NCBI GenBank assembly: GCA_021018815.1
Contig: JAITYX010000042.1
Coordinates: 821,001 to 885,000, forward strand
Direction: 5' to 3'
Length of the DNA stretch: 64,000 bases
From: Talinum fruticosum
Taxonomy: Eukaryota > Streptophyta > Magnoliopsida > Caryophyllales > Talinaceae
This document shows positions 49,960 to 60,939 of this stretch, in pieces. The first letter of the stretch is position 1. Each line of letters begins with the position of its first letter. The position numbers and the translations under genes were made by a program. The notes under the pieces were generated by a model, which saw only the letters and a list, made by a program, of their open reading frames with translations, ran no database searches and was not told the DNA's origin.

Positions 49960-51484
49960 TATTCCTCTCTTTCTCTCTCCTCTCTTAGTTTTACTAAACT
50001 TGATTAGGGTTATATTAAGGTAGGGTTTTAGTGGGGGCAGGTAATTAATTAGTTGTGGGGAAAGCTTATATGTTTTTATTTCTCCCTTCCTGACTGGATT
50101 TGCTTAAATCTGGGGCGAAATGGAAACATATGTGAGCCCTTTGACTCGCTACTGATTAAATTTTTCCTGCTCATTTTACTTGCAAAATTGTAGGTTGAAG
50201 CGGCTAATCTCTCTCTGGAGTCTAATCCAACAATTAGGAACCGTATTAGTAGTATGCCTGTCTGTATGGAATGTATCAAATGTATGCTTTGTCTGAACCC
50301 GAACAGAGAAATCAAGGGTACCCTGTGTTTATTTACTACAAATTACGGAATCGCTCACCCTCGTTTCCGCTCTCCCCTCGAAACCTATACAACCTAGTTG
50401 ATGTATAGGTTGTGTTGTATCTGCCGTTTGGTATGAAAGGTGAAGTGAAATGTAAAAGTCAATTGCTTGATGTGTAATGATCGGTAATTTTTTGGAAAAG
50501 ATAAATGATATAATTTATCGGTAGTCCTTCTCCATAAAAATAAACGGTATAACTCAGCAGTAGCTGCGCTCGTTAGTTGTTGATGGTTAATAGAATTGAA
50601 ATCAAAGAAGATATTAAAACAATAAAATTGATAAGCTAATTACTCAAACAAAGGGACTTTCTTACCATGAGCAGCAGAAGGTCCAGGAAAAATTGGGAAA
50701 ATGGCTTTGATCTCAGTAGCAAGATATGGCTAATGATTGAGGGATCTTGTCAGACTCGGATTGTTGGCTAATGCATTCATTATGTAGACTTGGCCTTGAT
50801 TGTGTCCATTGTGGTGGGTGGCTGATCCTCTCACTGCCCGAGAGAATCCGCCTCTTTTCGATCCGTTTTCCCTTTAAGCTTCCTGCAAAGATTCAAGGTA
50901 TACATTCATGGCGGTGGCCTCTCCAATTTAACATTTTCTGGAGTTATTTCAAACACAATAACTCCAAAACGTCCAAAAGCCCCTTGTACGATGACCAAAT
51001 TTGGTGGGTATGTGGCAAATTTCCTAGTACAGTGAAAAATCAAATACTTTTACTCAAGCATTCGGGAGTCATAAAAATATCGAGCAAGGCAATTCAAAAA
51101 ATTTCCCGACTTCATAAAGTTTCTTAACTTTGATATATAATTTTATAAAAATTAATAAAAATATGCGATATAAAATTAAAAAGAGTTTTCTGAAAATTTG
51201 AAAAAATGAAAACCCTACACAAGAAGATGAGAGAATTGATTAGTAGTGTCAAGCGTGACGAATGTAAGTCTAAATTTTTTAGTCTGAAAATTAAATTAAA
51301 CAAATAAAAGGCAAAAATAAAAAAGAAAGGTGAATTTTTTATACTAGCCAGCTTTCTGGTTCCCCTTAGCACATTCTTCTCCTTTGTCGGTCTCTCTCTG
51401 GGTTTCCTCCTCTTCCATTTATCTCTCCTCTTAGCTGCAGTTCTGGATAATTCATTCCTCACTGAGACCAAATTTCAATTAAAA

Positions 51485-52152
51485 ATGGTGGAACTGCACC
51501 CAGTTTCCACTGATAAGCAGTCAAATTCAAACACTAGCAGTAGTAGCAACGGTAGCCCTTCTTCTTCATCCCCTAACCTCCCCTCCCCAACCTCTCTTCT
51601 CTCACCTAATTTTCCGGCTATGCGGCCGCCGCTCCTCCCCACCACCTCTTCTCGGCTCCCCCGAAAACCCACTTTCGTTTCAGAATTACCCGATTAATCA
51701 TCAGATGGTTTACTTTCCATTTCCTCCCCAGTCCTACTTCTCTTATCATCCATATTATCATAATAACTTGTGCTACTACCCTAACCCACCTCCTCTTGTA
51801 GACCACCATTACTACCCTCAAGCTGCTTCTGATCCTGCCGCCGCTGTGCTCTTTCCCGGCGTTCCCATTTCTTATTCCGCCGCTGGCGACGGCGGAGCTG
51901 ATGTGGTTGTGGAGGCAGCTGCTGATCGTCATTACGGTGGGAATCGTAATCGGGGTGGGATGCCGGGTAGGTTTACAAGCGGCCCCAGGAGTTTTTTGGC
52001 CGTGGGAGTAATTTTGGAAGATGTAGAGTTAAGAAGGTGTGGAAGCCCAAAGAGGCTCCTTCTCCTCCTCCTCCTCCTCCTCCTCCTCGTCCTCGTAGTA
52101 GAACCTTACGGAATTGCACTACCCTCATGATCAGAAACATACCCAATAGTCT

Positions 52153-52189
<37 letters not shown>

Positions 52190-53014
52190 TCTGTTGTTAT
52201 CCTTTGATGGCACTGGTAGATTAATTAAATGCGAAATGGGGATGGATGCCCATCCATATATGGAAAATTATCTAATTTTGATACTTTTCCTTTTAATTTT
52301 GCAGTAGGGGAACATTGATTGATCTTCTGGAGAGCCATTGCCGAGAACAGAATAAGATTGCGGAGGAGCAGTCTTCTAAACCTTGTCGTTCTGAGTTCGA
52401 TTTTCTGTACCTTCCCTTTGATTTCATGTAAGTTACAATTACATGCATTTAATTAATCACCAGAAACCCAGTTTATTTGAATCCAATTGTCTCTTTTGTT
52501 TGTATGTATGTAATTGTAACTATGCTTGCTAGGGTTTATGATTTTCCGTACTCGATTCCACATTTATTGTATCATATCATATCATACATTATAATCATTG
52601 TAAATTTTCAGAAAATGGAGGAATTTGGGATATGCTTTTGTGAATTTCACCTCTGTTGAGGGGGCTTCAAGGTTGCATTCTTGTTGGAATGGAATAGGAT
52701 GGGAAGGTTGCCCCAAAATCAGGGAAATTACCCGTGCTAAATTGCAGGTTCAATTCAACAATAGTTTCATTTTTTAATTCACCAGTTTTTATATTTTTGC
52801 TGTGGGTTAGTGTGATTTAATTAAATTGAATTTGATGGAATTAGGGAAAGAGAGATGCAAGAAGCATTTCCAGATTTCAGTTTTCGAGTGCCATTCAGAA
52901 GAGTATCTACCTGTGTTGTTCTCCCCGCCCGGGATGGTTGGAACAGGGATGCTTCCAAGATGGCTAACATTGGCAAAAGGGTGGATCCATCGACAAAGCA
53001 GTCATCCTAGTTAA
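51485..53014 (+). CDS. MCT1: MEI2 C-terminal-RRM-only-like protein, copy B (frame broken by homopolymer contractions)
   Basis: Exons 51485-52155, 52305-52427, 52612-52747 and 52845-53014, in the same positions as copy A. The N-terminal ORF MVELHPVSTDK… matches copy C with mostly synonymous changes, so it was coding. Three breaks occur. The C run at 51,658-51,662 needs two more Cs to link to the FQNYPINHQMVYF frame. The T run at 51,992-51,997 needs one T to reach the …GRCRVKKVWKPK frame. The G run at the exon 4 acceptor (52,844-52,846) has three Gs where copy C has four. With these the gene gives 367 aa ending …HRQSSHPS. The RRM reads TTLMIRNIPNSL…, LGYAFVNFT, KHFQISVFECHSEEYLPV. A CCT run at about 52,064-52,090 encodes a poly-Pro segment. 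No nonsense substitution is seen, so either a recent pseudogene or a sequencing artefact. Confidence 0.75.
52156..52186 (+). repeat. CT microsatellite at the 5' end of MCT-B intron 1
   Basis: The donor reads 'ctcag|gtctctctctctc', so the intron begins directly with a 31-base GT(CT)n tract. Copy C has a shortened version ('cag|gtctctctatc'). Confidence 0.9.
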
Positions 53015-54418
53015 CACCCGGTTAAGCTGCTGATAATCCCTGACTCCTGATGCATGTCTGAATGTGTTGTACTTTACTGTTTTAATGGAACTCTTTGATC
53101 TCGCTTGTATTAGGGCGTGTCTAGAAGTGTCTGTTGTAGATTTTCCATCATGCGAGATGCTGGGCACCTGTGTTTTCAATCTCTCCCCATGGGCGGAATC
53201 TATCTTCTTACCAGGGGTGAACGGGAAACATGGGTTGAGGGCAGTTTTACATCGTGTTTCATAATAAGGATAGGGCATAGTAGTGTCTAGGTTGAGTTTA
53301 TGATGCTTGGATTCAGCCTATAATTATCTTGTTTGTTCAATATTGTGGTTTAATTGTAACACAAATTGCTTGAGTGTTTGGTCTCAAGCAATTCGAGCTT
53401 CTAACTTATCTTCTATGTCTAAACAGCTGTCTTTCACAAGGTTCTTAATGCGAACTTTTATGTTTGTTTTGATGGAAAACTTTCGTCTTTAGAGTCTATT
53501 TGAGATTGAAGTTCAGAGTGTTTGTAATCTTGTCTGGAGTTCTAATGTAGGTTGGTTGTCGGATGCATCATGGATAGCTCGAATATTTCCGACTATGGAT
53601 TCATTGCCATACTGTTTCGAGTCATAGCTCGATCAATTTTTCCTTAAGAGATGGCAAGGTTGCGTACCTCATCATATCATCGCATATCCTGTTTAACTTC
53701 AAAGGGATGCTCATTTGTTTTGTTGATGAATTGTTAGTTTTAGATATGAATATGTATCAACTAATAGAGCGGGAAACAAAATACTATATATGATAATTTA
53801 GGTCTATGGACTCGTTTTATTGTATAATTTGTAGCTAATATAACAGGAAACAAGGGGTAAATTTTATGTCAAACTTTAGCTTGAGGATGATTATGGAGTT
53901 GGGTAGATTATCAATCTCTTAAAAGTTATTATATGTCAGAAATAGCTAGTTGAGGTGAAATGAAGGGAAAAAAATCAGTTGGAAAAGACAAACTTTTTCT
54001 TCCTTGGTTTCCTGATTTCATGCTGGGATTTCCATGATTATTGATTAGGAATCTAGATTCTTGCTTTTATGGATTTCTTGGGAGTCTCTACCTTCTTTTT
54101 TAAATTTTTTTAATAATTGTATTTTGTCACATAATATATTTTTTCAAAGCTACTTATTTATTTTTTGGTAGGAAGGTTAACATTAGCTAAATAAAATTTT
54201 AGGGATTTGGATCTTTAGAAACCACAAAAATTGAATACTAAAAATAAAATAAATGGAATTTTGAAAGTCTGAAAATGAGTTCATCTCAGCAAAAAAAAAA
54301 AAAAAAAGTGAGGGAGTCAGCAAATGAGTCAAATCTAGGGTAGGCCATGGGGCGCTGTGTGAAATATAAATACACATAATGAAATTCTGAATTTCTTTCT
54401 AATCTATGCTTTTGAGGT

Positions 54419-54580
54419 CACGTTTCATTTAACTTTAAACGACTATAAGAATATAAGGAATTGTAAACTTTATTGCAAGAAATAATACAAAGTTGTAAGA
54501 TAATAATAAAATTAGTTATAAAAAGATGTAACATGATGTAAGTAATTATAAAACTCTACTGAGTTGAGTTGAGTTTCGTT
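54419..54580. mobile_element. MITE-like element, family 3 copy (inverted)
   Basis: 'gtttcatttaactttaaacg' at the left, 'agttataaaaagatgtaac' and 'aaaactctactgag' inside. Its reverse complement follows the element at 23,890-24,065. It lies between MCT copies B and C. Confidence 0.45.
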
Positions 54581-55419
54581 TTCCTACTGCATATTGAATA
54601 AGTCAAGCCATCCACGTTAAGAATGTATATTGAATAACACTGACTCTAATGCTAGTTGTTCTTAAACTCATCTATGTGGTGGTTCGTATCTGGGATTATT
54701 GTTCTTGTTCCACCTCATCGGATTCGGCACCAACAATAGTCGGTTCAGGTCCGATGCCCTCCGATGGAGCTCCATTATGATTTCGAGGCGGTGGTGGCAA
54801 ATCTAATGAATGATGAAGCTTAGTGAAATCTATTGATCATAGCTTGAAGTAGCGAAACTCTAGAGTGTATAAAAGGTTAACATTTAGGACAAGTATTTGC
54901 ATATGTGTTGTTGCAAGTACTATAGGTTGTTAGTTGTCGGTTGTGACTAACTATTATAAATGACTCGTTATGAGCTGCTATAAGCTATTAGCTATTCTCA
55001 TACGCTACAGACAAACAAGCATATTATCGGTAGACAACCAATTATATCTTTCAATATTGTACAAAATAGCTAACAAATCAAATATTATAGTAGTAATTAA
55101 TTTGAGTGACATTTTTTAAAAAAGTAATTCATTTATAGTAAATTTGAGTCCAAATTTTTACATAGTATAAGTACAAGTATTTTAAAAAGACTAGAATAGA
55201 AGAGATAATAAATAAACACTGTAAAAGAGAAAGAGAAAAATAAAAAGGAAAAAGCCAAACCTTTTACAACTGCGACTTCATGCAGCTTTACGGTTCCCCT
55301 CTGCCCATAAACCCGAGTTTGGCAATCTTGTTTGTCTTGTCGGTCTCTTTCTTCTTCGCCTTCCATTTTCTCTCTCCTCTCTTCCTCCTCAGTAGCACCT
55401 GCAGATCCTCAGACCAAAA

Positions 55420-56766
55420 ATGGTGGAACTCCACCCAATCTCCACTGATAAACACTCGAATTCAAATGCTAGCAGCAGCAACGGTAGCCCTTCATCTTTA
55501 TCGCCAAACCTTCCCTCCCCAACCTCCGTTCTATCTCCTACTTTTCCGGCTACTCGGACTCCGCTCCTCCCCACCACCTCTTCTCGCCGCCCCTCGAAAA
55601 CCCACCTTCGTTTCAGAATTACCCCATTAATCATCAGATGATTTACTTTCCATTTCCTCAGCAACCCTACTTCTCTTATCATCCATACTATGATAATAGC
55701 TTATGCTACTACCCTTACCCCCTCCTCCTGTAGATCCCCATTACTACCCACAAGCTGCTTCTGATTCTGCCGCCGCTGGGCTCTTTCGCTGTGTTCCAGT
55801 TGCTTATTCCGCCGCCGGAGACGGAGGATGTGACGGCGGAGCTGAGGTTGTTGTCGAGGCTGTTCCTGATCATCATTACGGTGGGAATCGTAATCGGGGT
55901 GGCATGACGAAGAGGTATACAAGCGGCCCCAGGAATTTCCATGGCCGTCGGAGTTTTTTGGGAGATGCAGAGTTAAGAATGTGTGGAAGCCAAAAAGGCT
56001 TCTTCTCCCTCTCCTCCTCCTCGTACGGCCGCGGGGAATTGCACTACCCTCATGATAAAAAATATACCCAACCACATCAGGTCTCTCTATCTTTCTGGCA
56101 TTGGGATGGACGTCTTTTTGAGATAAGAGTAGAAAAAAGAATTTTTTTTCCAGAAACTTTTGGGTGTACCATGATCTTCATATTATTATTATTATTACCA
56201 TCTTTTGATTCTTTTCGTTTTAATTGAATTTTGGGATTGACATTCACCAGTAGGAGGACATTGATTAGTCTTCTGGAGAGCCATTGCCGAGAGCAGAATC
56301 AGAATGTGCAGCATAAGAAGACTGAGACTTGTTCTGAGTTTGATTTTCTCTACCTTCCTTTCGATTTCCAGCAAGTTCCTTTGAATATATAACAATCCTA
56401 GCTAGGGTTTATGATTTTGGCACTCCCACTGTTATTATATTTGGATTTAGATTACTGTAATTATTGTAATTTTCAGAAAATGGAGGAATTTGGGATATGC
56501 GTTTGTGAATTTCACCACAGTGGAAGCGGCTTCAAGGTTGTACTCTTGTTGGAATGGAATGGGATGGGAGGGTTGCAGCAAAATTAGGGAAATTACTCGC
56601 GCTAGATTGCAGGTTTAATTCAACATTCGTTTCATTTTTATTCACCAGTTTTTGTTTGGTTAGGGTTTGTGTGATTGAACTAAGTTGAATTTGATGGCAT
56701 TAGGGGAAAGAGAGATGCAAGAAGCATTTCCTGATTTCAGTCTTCGACTGCCACTCCGATGAGTAA
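55420..56766 (+). pseudogene. MCT1: MEI2 C-terminal-RRM-only-like, copy C (premature stop, GC donor, four frame breaks)
   Basis: Exons 55420-56080, 56251-56370, 56477-56612 and 56704-56766, homologous to copy B. Frame breaks lie at a C run (55,590-55,593), a C run (55,718-55,722), a T run (55,954-55,959) and an A run (55,992-55,996), each needing one extra base. The exon 2 donor is GC ('gatttcca|gcaagt') where copies A and B have GT. In exon 4, copy B reads GAG TAT CTA while copy C reads GAG TAA CTA (stop at 56,764-56,766), removing the segment that begins YLPV at the end of the RRM and everything after it. The stop is a base substitution, not a homopolymer change, so it cannot be explained by run-length error. 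Homology continues past it to about 56,870. Restoring the four bases would give a 327-aa truncated product. Confidence 0.75.
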
Positions 56767-58194
56767 CTACCCGTGTTGTTCTCCCCGCCCCGGGATGGCT
56801 GGAATGGGCAAGCTTCGAAGGTGATCAACATTGGCAAACGGACGCATCGAGATCCTAAGAAATTGTCCAAATCTGGTTAAGTCGCTGAGCAACTCTCTCA
56901 TGATGCATGTGATGTTATGTGTGTTATTTTTATGTTGTAATGTAACATTTAGGTCTAAAAGAGTCTGTGTTGTTGTAGATCTAGTTCGAGTTTTCGATGG
57001 CCTGTGTTTTCACTCTCCCTATGGGCTATGACCGCAATCAAGATTAGCCAAGGGGTGATATTGAAACATGGGTTTAGGTCAGTTCGACGACTGTTTAGAT
57101 TGTGTCTTTCATAATGAAGAGAAACCTACGTAGCATCCTATTGACTTGTTTGATCAATGCTATGCTTTAGTTGTATCGCTAATCATTGTGGTTCTTCTCA
57201 ATGAAGTTTTTGTCCAAATATATGTCCAAGTTACAGTTCCGGAGATGTGCATTTTTTTTCCTGATAATTTCGCATGTCTATGGTGTAAATTGAAGTTTCA
57301 AGTGTTTCTAATCATGCGGGACAAACACTTGAAATTAGGTATGGCGAAATTGGAGCAATTAGCTTGGATTGTAATACATTTATGCTGGCAATAAATTGTT
57401 ACAATTTTCCCATGGAGGAAAGGTTCCGATCACTCGATACAGTTTTATCTGCTTTGAGTTCATTAATCTCGTCACATTCCACTTAAACGGGATCCACACT
57501 TAAGCATAAGAGAGATGTCATATGAGATCGGTATTAGGTTAAACTTGAACTTTAGGATGATTACGAGGTAAGTTTTAATGTTAGCAATGTGTGAGATTGT
57601 TGGATCATAATTGTAGAGTTGAAACTCAAAAACTCTTGAATTTTTTTCTTGATTATCACATTTGGGGATTTCTTGGGAGAGTTGCCTTATTTCTTGACGA
57701 TGACGAGACTAAAATTTCAGGCTTTTTTTTATAGTGGTGATATTTTGTCTTATACATTGTCTCAAAGCTGCATATTTTTGGTAGAAACTTTAGATTTCAG
57801 AATGAGGGCTACCTGGGGAGAACAGGTTCAGTTTTAATGCAAGGAAAGGCTCTCCCTTTCGAGTAGTAGGTCGTCGCCTCTTCCCCATGGGAGGGAACAC
57901 CACGTTCTTTTCAGGTAATCATATGATGGGCTAAACACCATACTTATATGAATACCCCTGTTTTTTTTTTATCAGTAGCTGAAGAGGGAAGTTCAAGGAC
58001 TCATGAGTATCCCACAAAGCTCCTCTCTCTCTCCTCTCTCTCTCTGTCTAGAAACCCTAAAAGGCCTAACCTTTCCTTGGGAACCCAAGGTCGGCGCAAT
58101 AGAATTAGGTCGGCAAGGGATATACACTGGCAATTATAATTATTTAGAATGAAATCTAAGCGATTTTATCATTTTAATCTTGAATGAATTAATT

Positions 58195-58375
58195 TCTATT
58201 CACGGTAATCCAGTGGGCTTAACAGATCAAAGGGGATGAGGAACAGGGAAAACCCAAACCTAAGAGAGCTTGCACTCCTATCCAAAGTCTCAACTCGGGA
58301 CTAGATCCCGGGTCTCCGAACCAAAGTGGAAAGTGCAAGAGATGCCAGCCGATCCATTGAGCTATTGGCTACTAT
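58195..58375 (-). mobile_element. SINE-like segment
   Basis: On the minus strand it begins 'agtagccaatagctcaatgg', containing the A-box-like TAGCTCAATGG, followed about 50 bp later by 'tggttcggagacc', a B-box-like word. No target duplication or A tail could be fixed, so the boundaries are approximate. Confidence 0.4.
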
Positions 58376-58955
58376 TTATTAAATTGTAATATCTTAAAAA
58401 TGATGTAGTATATTCTCGGATTATATGTTAATGAATGATTAGAAGAAAGGGGAAAACAGGCGTAGCTAATGGTATTACCTTACTAAGTAGTGGAGAGATT
58501 ACAATGAAGTTTTTATCCTAAAACTTGGTCCTTGTCTTTCTATGATCCGCTGGACTCCATCTGGCCTCCTGCTCATATTCATTGGGTTTGTTTCTATTTT
58601 TCTAGTAAAGGCCCATTAGATTTTGGGTATGTAAAGTTGCTAAAAGAGACGTCGATCTACTTTGTACTTGTTGTCATTGATATGGGCATCTTCCAAGCCC
58701 AAGGATTGCCCTTGAGCCTTAATCTGAGTTTTAAAAGGGCAGTCAGGTTCAGGACCTTCCATTCACTTTTGCCCCATCTTTTTCATGAGCTATTGATTTG
58801 TCAAAACATTGAGCCAATTCATTACGATCTAGGAGCAATGTAGACGTATTGTTTGCTTATATCCTTAGAGCTCGCTGGTCATACAAGCATTTGCTTCCCC
58901 GAGTGGTTGAATTGGAGAAAACCAATTTTCTCGGTACAGCCGTGCAAGCTTTTAA

Positions 58956-59033
58956 ATAAGATAGTCTTATATGAGACAACTCGTGCTTATTCATATTTCT
59001 TATGATGAGCCGGTCTCACATAAGTTATCTTAC
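58956..59033. mobile_element. Short inverted-repeat element (MITE-like)
   Basis: 'agatagtcttatatgagac' and 'gtctcacataagttatctta' are an inverted pair about 80 bp apart, able to form a hairpin. Too short to classify. Confidence 0.4.
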
Positions 59034-59555
59034 AATAATGCAGAATGAAGCATACATCCATAAGGCAGCATTAGTGGAAGGCGACAACAAATTAGTTATT
59101 CGAGCGAGTTCGGGGTTCCATTCATACTCCGTGGAGAATTCGCTTGTTGGTTTATGATATACGCGCTTTACTTTCATTGTTCTCATGTTATTCAATTAGT
59201 CATGTTTTCAGAGAGGGTAATATGACAGTGATTGTATTGCTAAATTAGGATGTGTCATGAGGTCTACAACTACCTTCACATCCCCCTTCCCATGAATTTT
59301 CATGTATTATGTATGATGATAACATAAGTAGAACCTTGAGGCTACCTAATGTTATTTGTACTTACCTTTTTTAAAAAAAAAAAATTACTGCAGCACCAGA
59401 TATAAAGAATTACAGGACTTTGAATACATCAAGCTGAAGCCACCAAAAGAGGTTGCCAAGATCATATCATTATGCAGATGATCAACAACTATTTCCATCT
59501 CAATTACACTTCCAGATGAATGAAAAATCCAAAATCACAGCGAAAACCCGAAGGA

Positions 59556-60368
59556 CTATTTAGGAGCAGGAGCCTTCTTCTTCCCAGCAATGGCAACCTT
59601 TTTACCCTTCAATGTCCTGCAATTGTTCTTGGTTCTCTGTCCACGGCATGGCAATCCCTGAATGTGCCTTACCCCTCTGTAGCACTGAATCTCCTTCAAC
59701 CTCCTTATCGCTAGAGCATTGAATCGCCTCTGCACATCCATTCGCCAAATGCCCATATAAGATTAACAACCCAATACTCAAATCCATGGGAATCCCTTAA
59801 TCAAATTCTCAAAATTCCAAAACCCCTCGATTAAAATGGCAACTTTCTGATACCCTTATTGATACTTCACAATTTCACATTCAAACATATGACAGGAATG
59901 AGAGAGAGAGAGAAAGAGAGAGTTTTACCAGGTCACCCTCGATCATGTACTTGGAGACTTCATCTCTGACCTGGATGAGCTCTTCTTCGGACAAATCCTT
60001 GGTGATTTTGTTCTCTAACCCCAAATCACAGAGAATTTGACGAGCTCTAGCACGCCCGACTCCATGGATGTACTGAAGAGAATACTCAACCCTTTTGTTG
60101 TTAGGGATTTCAACTCCGCCAACACGGACGCACTTGATCCTCAACCCACCAATCTTCAACACAAGCCCACAAATTAATCAACTTTTCAGGATTAGTTTCT
60201 CAGAGAACGAGAATACAATTCTATGCCCGGAAAATAAAATTGAAATGGGGTTACCTTGGGAGGGTTGACAGTGGGGAAGGAGACAGAGGAGGAGAGAGAC
60301 TTCGAGGACTTCGTGTTGCATATGAGTGACAGTGAGGGCGCCACTGGAGTTGCAAGTGCATGCGCCAT
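59556..60368 (-). CDS. RPS13: Plastid 30S ribosomal protein S13 (nuclear-encoded)
   Basis: Three exons on the minus strand: 60368-60255, 60153-59929 and 59729-59556, giving 170 aa with all phases zero. The first exon encodes a Ser/Thr-rich, acid-poor leader ([18 protein letters not shown]…), a typical chloroplast transit peptide. The mature part is bacterial-type S13: [47 protein letters not shown], the RNA-contacting [19 protein letters not shown], and a basic tail. S13 sits in the head of the 30S subunit at the intersubunit bridge and P-site tRNA. The start is the first ATG before the transit sequence. A GA microsatellite lies just upstream at 60,382-60,401. No frame breaks. The C-terminal sequence indicates the plastid rather than the mitochondrial form. 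Confidence 0.95.
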
Positions 60369-60939
60369 GCTTAGAGAGAAACAGAGAGAGAGAGAGAGAG
60401 ATTCCAGGAGAGAAACTTCAATGGCTGCTCCTTATCCGGTTCTGTGTTCAATGGATGAAATTTAAAAGAAAGAAAAAAAATACCCCAGATTCTGGGCCGG
60501 CCCAATTGATTCTATGACCAGGTTTTTTTTTTCGAACTTTTTGCTCTTGAAAACAGAGCATGATCAACTGATTTTTTTTTTAAATGAAAATTTTGTAATG
60601 CTTAATTGATTTAACTCTAAATAAATAAATACGAGAGAGGCAAAAACGAATTGCTGTATGTGAAGATGATAAAAAGTAGTCATATAAATTATAATACATT
60701 ACTAGCCTCGATCTTTTATATATTTTTTTCTTTTTATCCATAACGAGTTAAAGGACAATAGAATACTGATAAGTAAGGCAGGGAATCGGGGCCTTTTACG
60801 TGCTTTATTATTTTATGACTTGGATTGGTGCAACTATGTTGTCCAACTCCAGTTATTGATAAGTTGAACCACCCACCAAAAAAACAAAAAACAAAAAGCT
60901 AGCCTTGACCTCGTTATTTACGGCCCACTGGGCTTGGCA

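Larger units (their letters stand above)
56870..59555. other. Spacer between MCT-C and RPS13
   Basis: The first part still shows weak similarity to the 3' flank of MCT-B ('gatgcatgt…', 'tgtgttttca(a/c)tctc'), so the tandem duplication unit probably extends past the genes. A SINE-like segment and a short inverted-repeat element are listed separately. No further coding frame is supported; 59,380-59,555 is probably the RPS13 3' untranslated region. Confidence 0.5.

Noticed and set aside
50747..51127. 126-codon plus-strand frame between MCT-A and MCT-B
   Set aside because: Begins at a non-ATG codon, shows no recognisable domain and has no counterpart between B and C; treated as chance.
52794..52858. 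Alternative acceptor for MCT-B exon 4 ('gggttag|tgtgat') that would avoid the missing G
   Set aside because: It would insert about 11 residues between the conserved LQ and GKERCKKHF, which copies A and C do not have; a G-run contraction is simpler.
58532..58843. 103-codon plus-strand frame upstream of the RPS13 3' end
   Set aside because: Non-ATG start, no motif, no splice context.
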